Shown piece by piece: positions 23,280 through 34,785 of a stretch of DNA of 64,000 nt. Positions within the stretch are counted from its first letter, which is position 1, and each line of letters begins with the position of its first letter. The DNA is taken from NCBI RefSeq assembly GCF_964030655.1, contig NZ_OZ034915.1, positions 1,054,001 to 1,118,000 of the forward strand. Reading direction: 5' to 3'. A program made the position numbers and the translations under genes. The notes beneath the pieces are model-generated. The model was not told the origin of the DNA and did no database searches. It saw nothing but the letters and a program-made list of their open reading frames with translations. Origin of the DNA: Spiroplasma endosymbiont of Poecilobothrus nobilitatus (GTDB taxonomy: Bacteria > Bacillota_I > Bacilli_A > Mycoplasmatales > Mycoplasmataceae).

Positions 23280-24418
23280 TTAATTTTGTAGAAAACTCTT
23301 GATGAAATAAAAAAAATCATCAATATGATAACTTTAAAAGAAAATTATATAAACTTTTAATATTGTTATTTAACTTTTTTATACGTTAAAATATAATACC
23401 GATGATTGTTGGTTTGGCGTTAAACCTTTATGCTGGTATTTTCATTTTCAGAGATTTAAATAATTTTGAATGTTTGTGAAACCTAAGCCATGATAATGAA
23501 TTAAGGATTCTTTAAGATTTGATTGTAATTTACTAATTTTATTTAACTTCCGATAACTAGCATTAGGATTTGTACTAGTTTTAGTTGCTAATAAAATAGA
23601 ATTTGTTTATTTTGCTACTAATAAATATAATGGTTGCATGTCAGAAATAATAATTGAATTTTCTTTGATTAATTGTTTATTAATATTTTCAATAATTCAC
23701 TGTTTTTGTAATCGTTTTTTGTTGGTTGATTTAACATAAATATTATTATTGCTATCAACAGCCATTTGAATACAACATTTAGTGTTGGTTGAAAATGAAT
23801 CAAGATGAATTTTTCTTTTATCAAATTTATCTTTAAAATTACCTTTGTGGATTTCTTTAATAAATGTTTCATCGATTTGAATTTGGCCATTTAACGTTTT
23901 AAATTTTAATTGGGTGTTTTCTAATTGTTTTGATTTCATTATTTTTTAGCGATTATATCAATCGGTTTTCGGTGATGTTTTAATAAAGCGGGAAATCATT
24001 TTACTAGATTGGCCTAATAATGAAATTTGAATCAATAAATTTCACTGTTCATAATTTAAATGACTTCAATACGTAAAATGATCACGAAAAGCATCAAAAC
24101 TAGCACGACATTTTTTGCATAAATATTTTTGTTTTCCTTCACGATTATGACCATTTTTAACACAATAAAAAGATTGATAATTAGGACATTTAATACCTTT
24201 ATCCCTAAATTTTTGATCAATTTCATTTAAGCGTTTTTGTTTTTTAATTAATTCTGCTTCTTTTTTGTCTTTTTCATGAAATTCTAAAAATTGATCATCT
24301 GTTAAAATATTTATTAATTCTTCAATTATTTTTTCCATTAATTATTCACCTCTTATATTAAGAATATACCTAATTTTAGGTATATTTTATAAATATCAAG
24401 AGTTTTCTACAAAATTAA
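23280..24418 (-). mobile_element. IS-D copy 2, both ends present
   Basis: About 1139 bp with inverted repeats CTTTAATTTTGTAGAAAACTC at both ends, inserted in orfA of IS-C. Similar AAATTT sequence on each side is compatible with, but does not prove, an 8-bp duplication. Confidence 0.88.
23379..24338 (-). pseudogene. IS-D transposase with two stops
   Basis: Same 320-codon frame as copy 1 with the Glu at the position of the copy 1 stop intact. CAA-to-TAA changes truncate it at 23946 (YNRQKIMK region) and again near 23609 (VAKQTNS region). Zinc ribbon CPNYQSFYCVKN has lost one cysteine. Confidence 0.85.
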
Positions 24419-25279
24419 AGAAATTTATTTTGTCAAAAGAAATTTAGAATATTATAAAACAAGGTATGAATTATTAAAAAAGCTCCATGACTTTTACAAT
24501 TAAACAAACTAAGAATAGTCTCTTTTATTAAAAAAAATGTCGTGAATATTCAATAAAATTATTACTAGAAGTAACAGGGTTAAAACGTAGTTATTGAGAT
24601 AAATATAAAAATTATGACAGTAGCAAAAAAGATAAAAAAGCAATAAATGATATTGTAAAAGTCTATGAAGAAAATTTAAAACAATTTGGTTATCGAAGAA
24701 TTAATAAATATTTAAAAGAAGATTATGGTATAAAATATAATTCAAAAAAAGTTTTAAGAATTATGCGTGATAACAAATACAACCTGAATATGTAAGAAAA
24801 ATGAGAAGAAAAATAAAGTATAAACAGAATAAAGAAAAAAGATTATTGCAATATCCTGATTTAATTAATCGTAAATTCAATGATATAAAAACAAGGTTTT
24901 CAGTACTATATACTGATGTAACATATTTAATTTCAAAAGGAGAAAGATATTATCAATCAACAATTATTGATGGATATACTAAAGAAATAGTTGATGTAAA
25001 GTGATCTAAATATAATGACAATAAATTAGTAATGGATAATTTAAATGATGCAATTAATAAAATAAAATTAATAAAAAAAGATCTGAATGGAATAATAATT
25101 CACTCAGATCACGGATATCAATATACATCCACTATTTATCACGATAAATGTTTATCTAACGGTATTATAATTTCAATGGGGAAAAAATACCACTGTGCAG
25201 ATAATATTGTTATAGAAAGTTTTCATTCATTACTTAAGAAAGCTACAATCTGGAATGGCAACACTTTTTAGGACACTTT

Positions 25280-26059
25280 TTATATAGACATTTGTTTTCT
25301 AAAAGTAACTGGAGATAAATAATTTAAACTGCCATTAATTCGAATATTGTTATATCAATGCACAAAATCAAAAAGTTCGTATTTTAATTGTGTTAAATTT
25401 TTAAATTTTTTACCCTTAATAAATTCAGTTTTAAAAGTTTTGTAAGTTGTTTCAGCCACAGCATTATCATAAGGGCAGCCTTTATTGCTTAATGATCTTT
25501 TAATATTAAAAGTTATTAAAATTTCATCAATGATTTTATTTTTAAACTCATTACCACGATCAGTATGAAATAGAGTTATTTGATTTAATGGTCGTGTTAT
25601 TTTATGAAAAGCTTGTTGGGCCAGTTCGGCTGTTTTATTCGACCCAGCACTATAACCAATTATTTCACGATTAAACAAGTCAATTAATAAACAAATATAA
25701 TGTCATTTAGCGCCAACTTGAACATATGTTAAATCACTAACAATAACTTCATTAGGTTTTTTGTTGTTAAATTGACGATTTAAAATATTATTAATTTGGT
25801 CATTATTGACTGTTGTTTTATGATTATGATATTTTAATTTGGTGTATTTAGAAACCAAATTATTTTTGATCATAAAGAATCTGATTTTTCGCCGTGATAA
25901 GATGATATCTTTTCTGTTTAAAATAACTTTAATTTTGCGAGCCCCATAAATTTTGCGACTTTTATTAAAGGCACTGATAATTTCTTGTTCATAATTATTA
26001 ACTTGCTTGTTAATACATTTATTAGTTTGATAATAATACGTTGATTTTGATAAACCCAA
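25280..26059 (-). CDS. IS-A orfB transposase
   Basis: Intact DDE frame to the natural end. Shares GSNKTAELAQQAF with copy 4, so these two are sister copies. Confidence 0.87.
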
Positions 26060-26112
26060 AATCTTACATATTTTTCTTACTGAATATTTTGTTTTGTTGT
26101 TATTAATTATTG

Positions 26113-26391
26113 TTATTTTTTGGCCATTATCAGTGCGGCTTGCTTTAAAATGTCATTTTCCATTTTCAAGTCTTTAAGTTCTTTTCGTAAAGTTATTATT
26201 TCATTTTCTTCTAGTGTGCGATTGTCTTTTGCTTTAAATGAACCAGAATTATTATAATTTTTAACTCAAATATAAATAGTTGGTTTTGGTAAATTATATT
26301 CTTGCCCTAGATTAATAACACTTTTACCATTTTTATATAGCATGACAATTTGTTTTTTAAATTCTTCAGAGTATGAAGTTTTATTTCCCAT
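26113..26391 (-). CDS. IS-A orfA
   Basis: 92-aa HTH protein, intact, ends at the A6 slip site. Confidence 0.87.
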
Positions 26392-26472
26392 TTTTATATT
26401 CCTTCTTTCTTAATAATTTTATCTAATTTTGAAGTCTATATAATTATGGTCCTAATAATTGTAGCCTATCCA

Positions 26473-26569
26473 ATATTCGAATTCATGGCAGTTTAAATTA
26501 TTTATCTCCAGTTACTTTTAGAAAACAAATGTCTATATAAAAAGTGTCCTAAAAAGTGTTGCCATTCCA
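26473..26569 (+). mobile_element. Inverted 97-bp end fragment of IS-A
   Basis: Matches the orfB-end terminus of IS-A in reverse (ends ...GTTGCCATTCCA), directly abutting the right end of copy 3. Same head-to-head layout as 34786-35224. Confidence 0.85.
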
Positions 26570-26732
26570 ATCCATAATAAAATATATAATTCACATTAAG
26601 AATATATACAAGATGTTATAAAATGAAATACATGATATTCAAATCGTAAAGAAAAAGATATAATTAAAAAAATAGTAAATACTTTTTATTAGTACTTACT
26701 AAAATGGGTGCACTCTATAAGTAAATCATTTT

Positions 26733-27500
26733 TTATTCTCCCCTTTTCTTTTTATTATTTTTTTCTTTTGTGATTGCTTTAACAACAGCTTTTTCAATTA
26801 AAGTTTCAATTTCTGTTGCAGTTAAGATAATAGTTGGTTCAACTGGTTTATTTTTTTCCTTAGTAGTAGCTTTTTGTTTCTTTTTTTGTGCTGGATTAGG
26901 TTTATTATTGGTTGACTTTTTTTGTTTCGATGCGTTTAAAACGGTTTTTTTTCCTTGGTTAGTTTGCATTTCAAAATTTAATTGATCTAAGTCATTATTA
27001 TAAAAATCACTAATTGTTTCTAGCGGTTCTTCTTCAGATGAACTTTTGATGCGTTCAATGCCACTATTAACTCGATAAGCATGATCGATTATTTCTTGTA
27101 AGCCAGGATCTTTTTTACTAGTACGACGAGTAGGGGAAGATAAATTATTATTATCTCTTTCACCTACTTCTTGTTGGTTAGTAACTGCAGCACGCAAACG
27201 AGCCATTTTTGCTTTAATATCATTTTCATCAACACCAATCGCTTTTTCATCTTCATTTGGAATTCCTAATTTGTGTTTAATGTTTTCATTATTTTTTTTA
27301 GCATTTTCTAAAATATATTGAATTGTTCCCTTTTCAACTACTGCTGGTTTAATAGGTTCATTACTAGTCGTATTTGGATTTAGCATTCGATTCATTTTTG
27401 ATTTAATTTTATTTTCAGTTGCTCTTGAAATAGCTTTATTACTATTTTCTGAACATTCATGAATTTTTAAATGAATTGGACAAAATGTTGGTACTCCCAT
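26733..27500 (-). CDS. Hypothetical Lys-rich cytosolic protein
   Basis: 255 aa, no TM. N terminus has a CPIHLKIHEC motif that could bind metal. Helical middle part TIQYILENAKKNNENIKHKL and DENDIKAKMARLRAAV, then a Lys/Gln/Pro-rich low-complexity stretch and a short C-terminal helix. Shares the KAKMARL motif with the membrane protein at 9363-10685 and the ILxNAKxN motif with the one at 19788-20834. IS-C ends 17 nt past the stop. Unknown function. Confidence 0.7.
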   Translation of the reverse strand: MGVPTFCPIHLKIHECSENSNKAISRATENKIKSKMNRMLNPNTTSNEPIKPAVVEKGTIQYILENAKKNNENIKHKLGIPNEDEKAIGVDENDIKAKMARLRAAVTNQQEVGERDNNNLSSPTRRTSKKDPGLQEIIDHAYRVNSGIERIKSSSEEEPLETISDFYNNDLDQLNFEMQTNQGKKTVLNASKQKKSTNNKPNPAQKKKQKATTKEKNKPVEPTIILTATEIETLIEKAVVKAITKEKNNKKKRGE

Positions 27501-27607
27501 TATAACTCCCCGCTTCTCTTTAATATCTGTATATAATTATAACTTAAATTGGGGTAAATGTGTATTAGATTAAATTTAACCTTTTTTATGTGACAGAATA
27601 TTTATAG

Positions 27608-27613
27608 TATAAT
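27608..27613 (+). promoter_or_regulatory. -10 box TATAAT of the photolyase gene
   Basis: TTTATAGTATAATGA, 34 nt before the start codon; identical string before 19788. Confidence 0.55.
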
Positions 27614-27646
27614 GATAAAAAATAAATTAGAAAGTGGTTGTAATCA

Positions 27647-28942
27647 ATGAACATTTTTATTTTTAATCGTGATTTTAGAATTGAAGATAATCTTGGCCTT
27701 GCTCAGTTGGCTAATGAAGAAGATAAAATTTATTTATTATTTATTTTTACAAAAGAACAAATAAAAGCAAATAATTATTTTTCACCTCGTAGTTTTCAAG
27801 CAATGGTTCATTGCTTAAAACAATTAAGGAAAAAGGTTCATGTTAATTTTCTAAAAAGTGAAAATGAACAAACTGGAATTAAATTTTTGTTAGACCAAGG
27901 TTATAAAATTAATAAAATATATACAAACCGTGATTATACACCATTTTCTCTTAACCGAAGTAAAGCAATGCGTCAATTATCAAAAGAATATAATTTTATT
28001 TATCGTGAATTTAATGATTATGTATTACTAGAACCATGAACAATAAAAACTACTCAAAATGAATATTATACTGTTTTTACACCATTTTGAAATAAATTAA
28101 AAGTACATTTTAACGATAATAAGATTATTACTTATAAGGTTAAATCCTTTTTGCCCCAACAATTAAAAAATCTTGAGATTTTACAAGACATTACAAATGT
28201 TAAATCTAGTGATTTTAATTTACCATTAGAACCTGAAAAAGTTAAAACAGCAATTTTTCAGTTAGATCAAAACTATCATCAAACTCGTGATTTTGTTGAT
28301 TTAGAAACTAGTACAGCAAAAATTAGTACTGCTTTAAAATTTGGAATTATTTCAATTCGGCAATGTTATCTTTGAAGCATTGAAAAATTTGGTGCTTTTG
28401 ATAACGCTTTTGCGCGCCAATTAGCATGGCGAGATTTTTATTATCAAGTAACTTATAATGCGCAATTATATCAACAATGATGTTTTAGTGAAAATTGAAA
28501 TAAAAAAATAACAATTAACTGGACAAATAATCCAGAATGATTGCAAAAGTGACAAAATGGTGAAACTGGTTATGATTTTATTGATGCAGGAATGAAAGAG
28601 TTAAAAGAAACAGGGTTATTACATAATCGAGCAAGAATGGTTTGTGCTTCGTTTTTAGTTAAGAATTTACAAATTGATTGACGTAAAGGCGAACAATATT
28701 TTGCTCAACAGTTAATAGATTATGACCCTATTATAAATCAATGTTCATGACAATGAGTAGCGGGAACGGGATTTGATGCTCAACCATTTTTTCGAATTTT
28801 TAATCCTGAGTTACAACAAAAAAAATATGATTCAACATCAAACTATTATAATAAGTTTTTAAAAAACCGCCCCGCAATTAATAAAATTGTTGATTACAAA
28901 ATGTCAGTTAAAAAAGCGTTAGAAATTTATAAAGGTAAATAA
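27647..28942 (+). CDS. phrB: Deoxyribodipyrimidine photolyase
   Basis: 431-aa class I CPD photolyase that splits UV-made pyrimidine dimers with light and reduced FAD. N-terminal Rossmann domain ([20 protein letters not shown]) and C-terminal FAD domain with [58 protein letters not shown] and FFRIFNP. About ten Trp, many at electron-transfer or substrate positions, are TGA codons. Intact and of normal length. Single gene with its own promoter. Confidence 0.95.
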
Positions 28943-29254
28943 CTAACATTATGGAAAAATGCTAGCAAAGTCCATATTTTTAGTTTGGAAAAATATTTTA
29001 TTTTATTAAAAAATAAAAAAATATTATATTATTTTAATATTAATAGTATACTATGGGTAAAGAAAAGTATTTTTCCTAAATCTCTAAAGTAAACAAAATA
29101 ATTATATAAAAGATTTATAATTACACTACTATCTCTCCCCTTTAGGTTATCTCTTATCTTTTCTTTTTATTAATTAAGTTACCATAAAAAAATAATTTAC
29201 ATAAATCCTTATTTCGCCAACATAATTATTTTCGTTACCCAAACAGAAAAAGAA
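28943..29254. other. Intergenic, no feature seen
   Basis: Convergent gap between the photolyase gene and a minus-strand operon. Very AT-rich with short low-complexity hairpins only. Confidence 0.4.
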
Positions 29255-29284
29255 CAATCAACTGGTTTTCCCAACAGGTTGATT
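29255..29284. terminator. Terminator hairpin between convergent genes
   Basis: AATCAAC and GTTGATT arms with a further short inner pairing, followed by ACTTTTT on the plus strand. Confidence 0.6.
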
Positions 29285-29289
29285 ACTTT

Positions 29290-29811
29290 TTAATTTGTTA
29301 ATTTAATTTGTTCTAAAAATTGAAATGTTTTTTTCCCAACAATAACTTTTTTTTCAATTTCTCCATCAACTTTATAAATAACTTTATTAAACAAACCATT
29401 GATATCAATACCAATCACTTGCGATAAGATAATTTCTTCATCTAAAAAGAAAATGGTTTCATCATTTACTTTAATTCATAAACTATTATTAACTAATGTT
29501 TGAATAATTAAATAACTTAAAATTAATCCATAATTACAAATTGCAATAATTACAAATAAATAAGTAAACGTATTTGAGATACTTGATAAAGTCATTAATA
29601 AAATATAATCAATAATAATAAAAATATTAAGTGGAGTTAAAAGAAGATATATGGTAATAAAGATAAAAATTATCATTGCTTTTCATTTGTATTCTTTAAT
29701 TGCCTTATTATTTTCTTTTTGTTTTTGATAATGAATAAAAAATAAATTATGAAAAGTATATAAAGCTAACATTAAAATTAATGAAAAAACTAAAATAATA
29801 TGCATTTTCAT
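29290..29811 (-). CDS. Small membrane protein, last of a cluster
   Basis: 173 aa with three or four TM segments (HIILVFSLILMLALYTFHNLF; KAMIIFIFITIYLLLTPLNI; FTYLFVIIAICNYGLILSYL) and a soluble C terminus of beta character (IFFLDEEIILSQVIGIDING). AGGGGAGG precedes ATG 29811 and overlaps the end of the previous gene, so translation is coupled. The C-terminal part may be a PH-like domain as in the two genes upstream. Function unknown. Confidence 0.7.
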
Positions 29812-29818
29812 TGTTCAA

Positions 29819-30430
29819 TTAGCCTCCCCTATTTTGCTGTCATGTTTTAAAAATCGTCATTGATATTTTAACATCATTTGTAATAAAGCGATAAATTTTT
29901 TCAGTAGTACTAATAAAAAAACCGATTTGATAAAAACCATTAAGATTAAAAACACTTGGCAAAACAAAATTAATATCTTTTAATCAAATAATAAGATTTT
30001 GATCTTTAGTTTCAAAAACTAAGCGGTAATTTGTAACATAAATGGTTCCATTAATTGTTTCCTTACTATTATTAGTAGTAAGATTTAAATAACCAGCCAA
30101 GTATTCAATATAATATTGCTCTTTCATTTGTTGAGTTAAGTAGTAGACATTTTGTTGAAGTTCTTTTTGTTTTGTTATTTCATAACCAATAATTAATGCT
30201 TGATAATAACAAATTTCATTTTTTGGCAATTCATATTTAATTTTAATTACGACTAAATTATCATTTAAGAATGTTTGATTATTATCAACCATTGTTTGTA
30301 GTTCATTTTTCTTTTGTTTAAAATGTTTTATTTTTTGTTGCTGGCATAAAGCTAAAATAGCAACAATAATTATTGCAACACCTAAAATAGTACTAAATAA
30401 AATAATTCCAATTAAATAACTATGATTCAT
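29819..30430 (-). CDS. Membrane-anchored protein with PH-like C terminus
   Basis: 203 aa. One N-terminal TM (IGIILFSTILGVAIIIVAIL), a coiled-coil-like region (residues 35-60), then ETINGTIYVTNYRLVFETKD and a final helix FITNDVKISMTIFKTW. The GTIYVTNYRLVFE pattern resembles bacterial PH (bPH/GRAM-like) domains. Its start overlaps the end of the previous gene by 11 nt. Function unknown. Confidence 0.7.
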
Positions 30431-30944
30431 GCTTTCACACCTTATAAATTAGATATGGCGTTTCTAAGCCTTTTACAATAATAATAAAACGTTTTTGTTC
30501 CGTATATAAATAAAAGCCTTGATATAGAATATTATTAATTCGAAAAATACTTAATTCAAGATTATTAATTTCACTTAATGGTCAAGTCGTAGTAATGTCT
30601 TCATTTATAATTAAAATTCTTTGGTTTGTAATAAACATATGACCATTTTGAAATGGAATTTGATACATTTCTTTAATTCTTTTCCCTTGCCCATAACCAA
30701 CACTAATTCCATTTTCAAATGGAATTGTATATTTGGAATTAGTTTGATTGTTTTTTAATTTATGTTGAAGGTAAACAGTAACAAGAATATTACTAAATAC
30801 TTTTTCGCCTGGTTCTAATTTAAATTTAACGTTAATTTCTTGCAAAGTTAATTTTGATAAATTATTATTAATATATTCTTGATTTTCAACTTCTAGTTGT
30901 TTAAAAATTTGAAAAAAAGTTGCTGTTTTTTTTGATAAAATCAT
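30420..30944 (-). CDS. PH-like domain protein
   Basis: 174 aa, soluble: NIKFKLEPGEKVFSNILVTV-like start of a domain, then GHMFITNQRILIINEDITTT and FYLYTEQKRFIIIVKG. The MFITNQRILII stretch is typical of GRAM/bPH domains. The neighbouring paralogue at 29819 has a TM in front; here the TM lies in another frame (30894-31022), so a frameshift in the A-rich run near 30925-30940 may have split one gene. Confidence 0.65.
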
Positions 30945-31022
30945 CCTAAAAAACCAACAAAAATAAATAATAAACTAAGAAAAACTCCAATTATAATTCA
31001 TCCTAAGATTGTCATTTTCATC
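30894..31022 (-). CDS. Small one-TM protein or displaced N terminus
   Basis: 42 aa, KMTILGWIIIGVFLSLLFIF followed by GFLGWFYQKKQQ. Overlaps the next start by 51 nt in another frame. Either a micro-protein or the true N terminus of the PH-like protein after a frameshift. Confidence 0.45.
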
Positions 31023-31138
31023 AACTTCCTATTTTAAAATATTAATGCCATTATTAAAATTATTAATAAAAATTTGGAGCATTAATTCTTCTGCTGAATT
31101 TCGTGGTTGTTCAAACCGATTATAATAATAAATATTAA

Positions 31139-32275
31139 TTAAATCTTTTTTTTTTGATTTAGTTTATCATAATATTTTTTGTTAATTAAAAAATGGGTGC
31201 CTTGATTAAGAATAATACTTGATAGATAATTTTGTCATTGTTTTTCATTTTTATTTTTTTCTTCTCATTCAGCAAAGTAAACATTAAAAATCCGATTATT
31301 TTTATGATAAATAAAATGAATTTCCATTTTTTTCGCATTATTAACTAATATTGTGTATAAAATTTTATTTTGTAAAAACGGATTATTCGGTGAATTAATT
31401 GCTTGAAAAGTAATTGGAGTTAATTGTGCTAATAGAATATCATTGCAAACAATTGAATGAATTTCTTTTGGCAAAGTTATTTTTTTAACAACATAGCTAT
31501 GTTGTTGATTATCTAAATCATTTAGTAAACGTGATAATTCTAATTGATAAACTAACGCTAATTTCATAATTCGGCGAAGTTTAATTGTTAAAATCACTTG
31601 TTCAGAAACACTTAAACTATAATAATAATTAACATATGTTTCATAAAGTTCTTGATGATCCACTAAATTATCGTTAATATTCATTAATAATGCTTCTAAC
31701 TGCGGTACAAGTGTTTTGCCTGACTGAAGATATTCATTAAAATGTTTTTGACAAAAAACATCAAAAAAATAAGGCACTTTCTCTGTTGGTGTTAAATCTA
31801 AAAAAGATGTTTTAATATTTTTAAAAAAATGTTTAGAATGATAACGATTTAAATAATAATGATTTTTACTAATATCAAGCGAATAAAGATTATGCTGACC
31901 AACTTTATTATTACATTCTTGTAAAATACATTTTTGTTTAGTACATTTTTTTAAAACTTGTTGATAATGCTTTGTTTCTTGTTCAATATATTGTTCTTTT
32001 AATGTTAAGTCACCTACTGCTTGTAAAATTGAAATATATTGAGCACGATTTTTAGTTGAATTTAATACCTTCGTTTTACAGCAATTTGCATATTGTTCAT
32101 TACTTAAACAAATACATGCTTCATTATCATCAAAAGTAAAAATTGGTCGATAATGTTTATGCAAATAATCTAATTGATCATCATCTAAATAATAACTTTT
32201 TAATAAAGCATCAAACATTGCTTGTTCGGAACTTTTAAACGTATCTTCCAACTGATTTTCTAATCTATTTTGCAT
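31139..32275 (-). CDS. SEC-C-like motif protein, possible A10 frameshift at the end
   Basis: 378 aa. Residues 52-66 (EACICLSNEQYANCCK) match the CxCxS...CC spacing of SEC-C zinc motifs, known in SecA and many stand-alone proteins. The rest is helical and unrecognised, with another Cys cluster (KKCTKQKCILQEC). The frame ends NQKKKI at a run of ten A (31146-31155). In another frame the coding pattern goes on (DLINIYYYNRFEQPRNSAEE) to 31029, so the true protein may be about 36 residues longer. Confidence 0.7.
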
Positions 32276-32326
32276 GTAAAATAATTCTCCTCTGTTGTTT
32301 ATACTCTATTATGATTATAAACTTAT

Positions 32327-32419
32327 CTAGTTAATTTTGCTATAAAAAATCGTTTTACTGTTAGTAAAACGCTCAAAGGCAACATATAAATTTTTTTCAC
32401 CAACATTGCAATTAGTGAA
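32327..32419 (-). pseudogene. 3' remnant of a small gene split by an IS cluster
   Basis: Frame FTNCNVGEKNLYVAFERFTN then SKTIFYSKIN and TAG. Its likely 5' part is at 35225-35368 on the far side of the IS block. A hairpin (CGTTTTAC/GTAAAACG plus T6) overlaps this end and could also be a terminator. Confidence 0.4.
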
Positions 32420-32448
32420 TGGAATGGCAAGGTTTTTTTGGGCAAATT

Positions 32449-33228
32449 TTATGTAGAATAATAATTTCTGTATTGCACTGGTGTTAAATAATTTAGTTTG
32501 CTATGAATTCGAATATTATTGTACCAATTAATGTAACCAAATAATTCTAATTTAAACTGCTCAACGTTTTTAAATTTATTATTTTTAATAAATTCAGTTT
32601 TAAAAATTTTGTATGTTGATTCCGCAACAGCATTGTCATAAGGACAACCTGGTTTACTGTAAGATTTTTGAATCCCATTTTTAACTAACAGGTTATAAAT
32701 AAGATTATTATTGAATTCACTGCCTTGATCAGTGTGAAATATTTTAATATTGCTTAATGAAAATTGAAGTTTATTAAAGCTGCTTTCAACTAATTTGGCA
32801 TTTTTGTGTAAACTAACATCATAACCAATAATTTCTCGATTAAATAAATCAACTAAGAAACAGAAATAATATCATTTGTTACTAATAAAAACATAGGTTA
32901 AATCACTTACAACAACTTCATGTAGTTTATAACTATCAAAATCTTGATTTAACAAATTGTTATATTTATATGTAACATCAGTTGTATTTGAATGTTTGTA
33001 TTTGATTTTTGTATAATTTGAAATTAAGTTATATTTTTTCATTATGTTTCTGATTTTTACACGAGATAACATGATATTTTGCTGAGCTAATATAACTTTA
33101 ATTTTGCGTGTTCCATAATTTTTACGACTTTTTAGAAAAATACTGATAACAGCATTATCAATGTTTTGAGTATTCTTGGGATTATTCGCTTTTAATTGAT
33201 AGTAATATGTTGATCTAGCAAATTTCAA
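32449..33228 (-). CDS. IS-B orfB transposase
   Basis: DDE core: VSDLTYVFISNKWYY, IFHTDQGSEFNNNL, AVAESTYKIFKTEF, ending NYLTPVQYRNYYST. Intact. Start given is a TTG in frame; the protein is expected as OrfAB through a -1 shift at GGC AAA AAA TAG near 33285. Confidence 0.88.
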
Positions 33229-33281
33229 TGTTTTACATAAATTAATAATTGGATATTTTTCTTTGTTATTTTTAATGATTG

Positions 33282-33557
33282 CTATTTTTTGCCGATTATC
33301 AGTGTTACTTGCTTTAAAATGTCATTTTCCATTTCTAATTGTTTAACTTTTTTACGTAATTGAATTAATTCGTTTTTTTCTGGCGTTCTATTGTCTTTAT
33401 CTTTAAATGAGCCCGAGTTGCTAAATTGGTGAGCTAATTTCCAAACAGTAGATTTACCAATTTGATAATCATTGATTAATTGTTCGGGAGTTTGGCCCAT
33501 TTTGTAAAGACCAACAATTTGTTGCTTAAATTCATCAGTATAATGATTCTTTGCCAT
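33282..33557 (-). CDS. IS-B orfA
   Basis: 91-aa HTH protein (YTDEFKQQIVGLYKMGQTPE) with the leucine-rich helix [18 protein letters not shown]. Intact, ATG behind GGAGGTG. Confidence 0.88.
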   Translation of the reverse strand: MAKNHYTDEFKQQIVGLYKMGQTPEQLINDYQIGKSTVWKLAHQFSNSGSFKDKDNRTPEKNELIQLRKKVKQLEMENDILKQVTLIIGKK

Positions 33558-33691
33558 AATTACACCTCCATTGTAGTTTAATTATAAATATTTACTCTAC
33601 ATTATTGTTGTCCAATTTATCTTAACCCATCCATAATTAAACTGCCATGAATTAGAATATTGTTATATCAATGCACAAAATCAAAAAGTTC

Positions 33692-34372
33692 TTATTTTAA
33701 TTGTGTTAAATTTTTAAATTTTTTACCCTTAATAAATTCAGTTTTAAAAGTTTTGTAAGTTGTTTCAGCCACAGCATTATCATAAGGGCAGCCTTTATTG
33801 CTTAATGATCTTTTAATATTAAAAGTTATTAAAATTTCATCAATGATTTTATTTTTAAACTCATTACCACGATCAGTATGAAATAGAGTTATTTGATTTA
33901 ATGGTCGTGTTATTTTATGAAAAGCTTGTTGGGCCAGTTCGGCTGTTTTATTCGACCCAGCACTATAACCAATTATTTCACGATTAAACAAGTCAATTAA
34001 TAAACAAATATAATGTCATTTAGCGCCAACTTGAACATATGTTAAATTACTAACAATAACTTCATTAGGTTTTTTGTTGTTAAATTGACGATTTAAAATA
34101 TTATTAATTTGGTCATTATTGACTGTTGTTTTATGATTATGATATTTTAATTTGGTGTATTTAGAAACCAAATTATTTTTGATCATAAATAATCTGATTT
34201 TTCGCCGTGATAAGATGATATCTTTTCTGTTTAAAATAACTTTAATTTTGCGAGCCCCATAAATTTTGCGACTTTTATTAAAGGCACTGATAATTTCTTG
34301 TTCATAATTATTAACTTGCTTGTTAATACATTTATTAGTTTGATAATAATACGTTGATTTTGATAAACCCAA
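33692..34372 (-). CDS. IS-A orfB transposase, truncated
   Basis: Stops at the same Tyr-to-TAA change as copy 1 (C to A). DDE residues remain but the C-terminal helix is lost, as is the element end. Confidence 0.82.
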
Positions 34373-34425
34373 AATCTTACATATTTTTCTTACTGAATAT
34401 TTTGTTTTGTTGTTATTAATTATTG

Positions 34426-34704
34426 TTATTTTTTGGCCATTATCAGTGCGGCTTGCTTTAAAATGTCATTTTCCATTTTCAAGTCTTTAAGTTCTTTTCG
34501 TAAAGTTATTATTTCATTTTCTTTTAGTGTGCGATTGTCTTTTGCTTTAAATGAACCAGAATTATTATAATTTTTAACTCAACTATAAATAGTTGGTTTT
34601 GGTAAATTATATTCTTGCCCTAGATTAATAACACTTTTACCATTTTTATATAGCATGACAATTTGTTTTTTAAATTATTCAGAGTATGAAGTTTTATTTC
34701 CCAT
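34426..34704 (-). pseudogene. IS-A orfA with early stop
   Basis: GAA-to-TAA (G to T) at the ninth to tenth codon, just after GNKTSYSE, kills this copy. Confidence 0.83.
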
Positions 34705-34785
34705 TTTTATATTCCTTCTTTCTTAATAATTTTATCTAATTTTGAAGTCTATATAATTATGGTCATAATAATTGTATCCTATCCA

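Larger units (their letters stand above)
25251..26472 (-). mobile_element. IS-A copy 3, full length
   Basis: 1222 bp. Together with the inverted end fragment 26473-26569 it is bracketed by ATC on both sides, which equals the single ATC at this place in the uninterrupted IS-C copy 4: a 3-bp target duplication. Confidence 0.93.
24480..26690 (+). pseudogene. IS-C orfB transposase, split by IS-A
   Basis: DDE transposase of the IS150 type: KKVLRIMRDNKYN region (frame shift near 24785), LYTDVTYLISKGERYYQSTI (first Asp), IIIHSDHGYQYTS (second Asp), ADNIVIESFHSLLKKA (Glu). IS-A interrupts after ATI at 25250; the C terminus resumes at 26570, with a GAA-to-TAA stop in NSHEEYIQD. Confidence 0.82.
23020..26715 (+). 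mobile_element. IS-C copy 1 (IS3 family), split by IS-D and IS-A
   Basis: Ends GACTGCACCCCAAAAAGTAAG and, inverted, GAGTGCACCCATTTTAGTAAG. orfA lost one base in an A run next to its start codon (frameshifted), IS-D sits at 23280-24418 and IS-A at 25251-26569. Confidence 0.88.
32420..33633 (-). mobile_element. IS-B copy 3, full length 1214 bp
   Basis: Complete IS3-family element, ends TGGAATGGCAAGG and CTTAACCCATCCA (inverted: TGGATGGGTTAAG). Its right end directly touches a 5'-truncated IS-A. Confidence 0.92.
33634..34785 (-). mobile_element. IS-A copy 4, left 70 bp missing
   Basis: Same as the 1222-bp element from offset 71 onward; the orfB end was removed where IS-B abuts. Confidence 0.9.
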
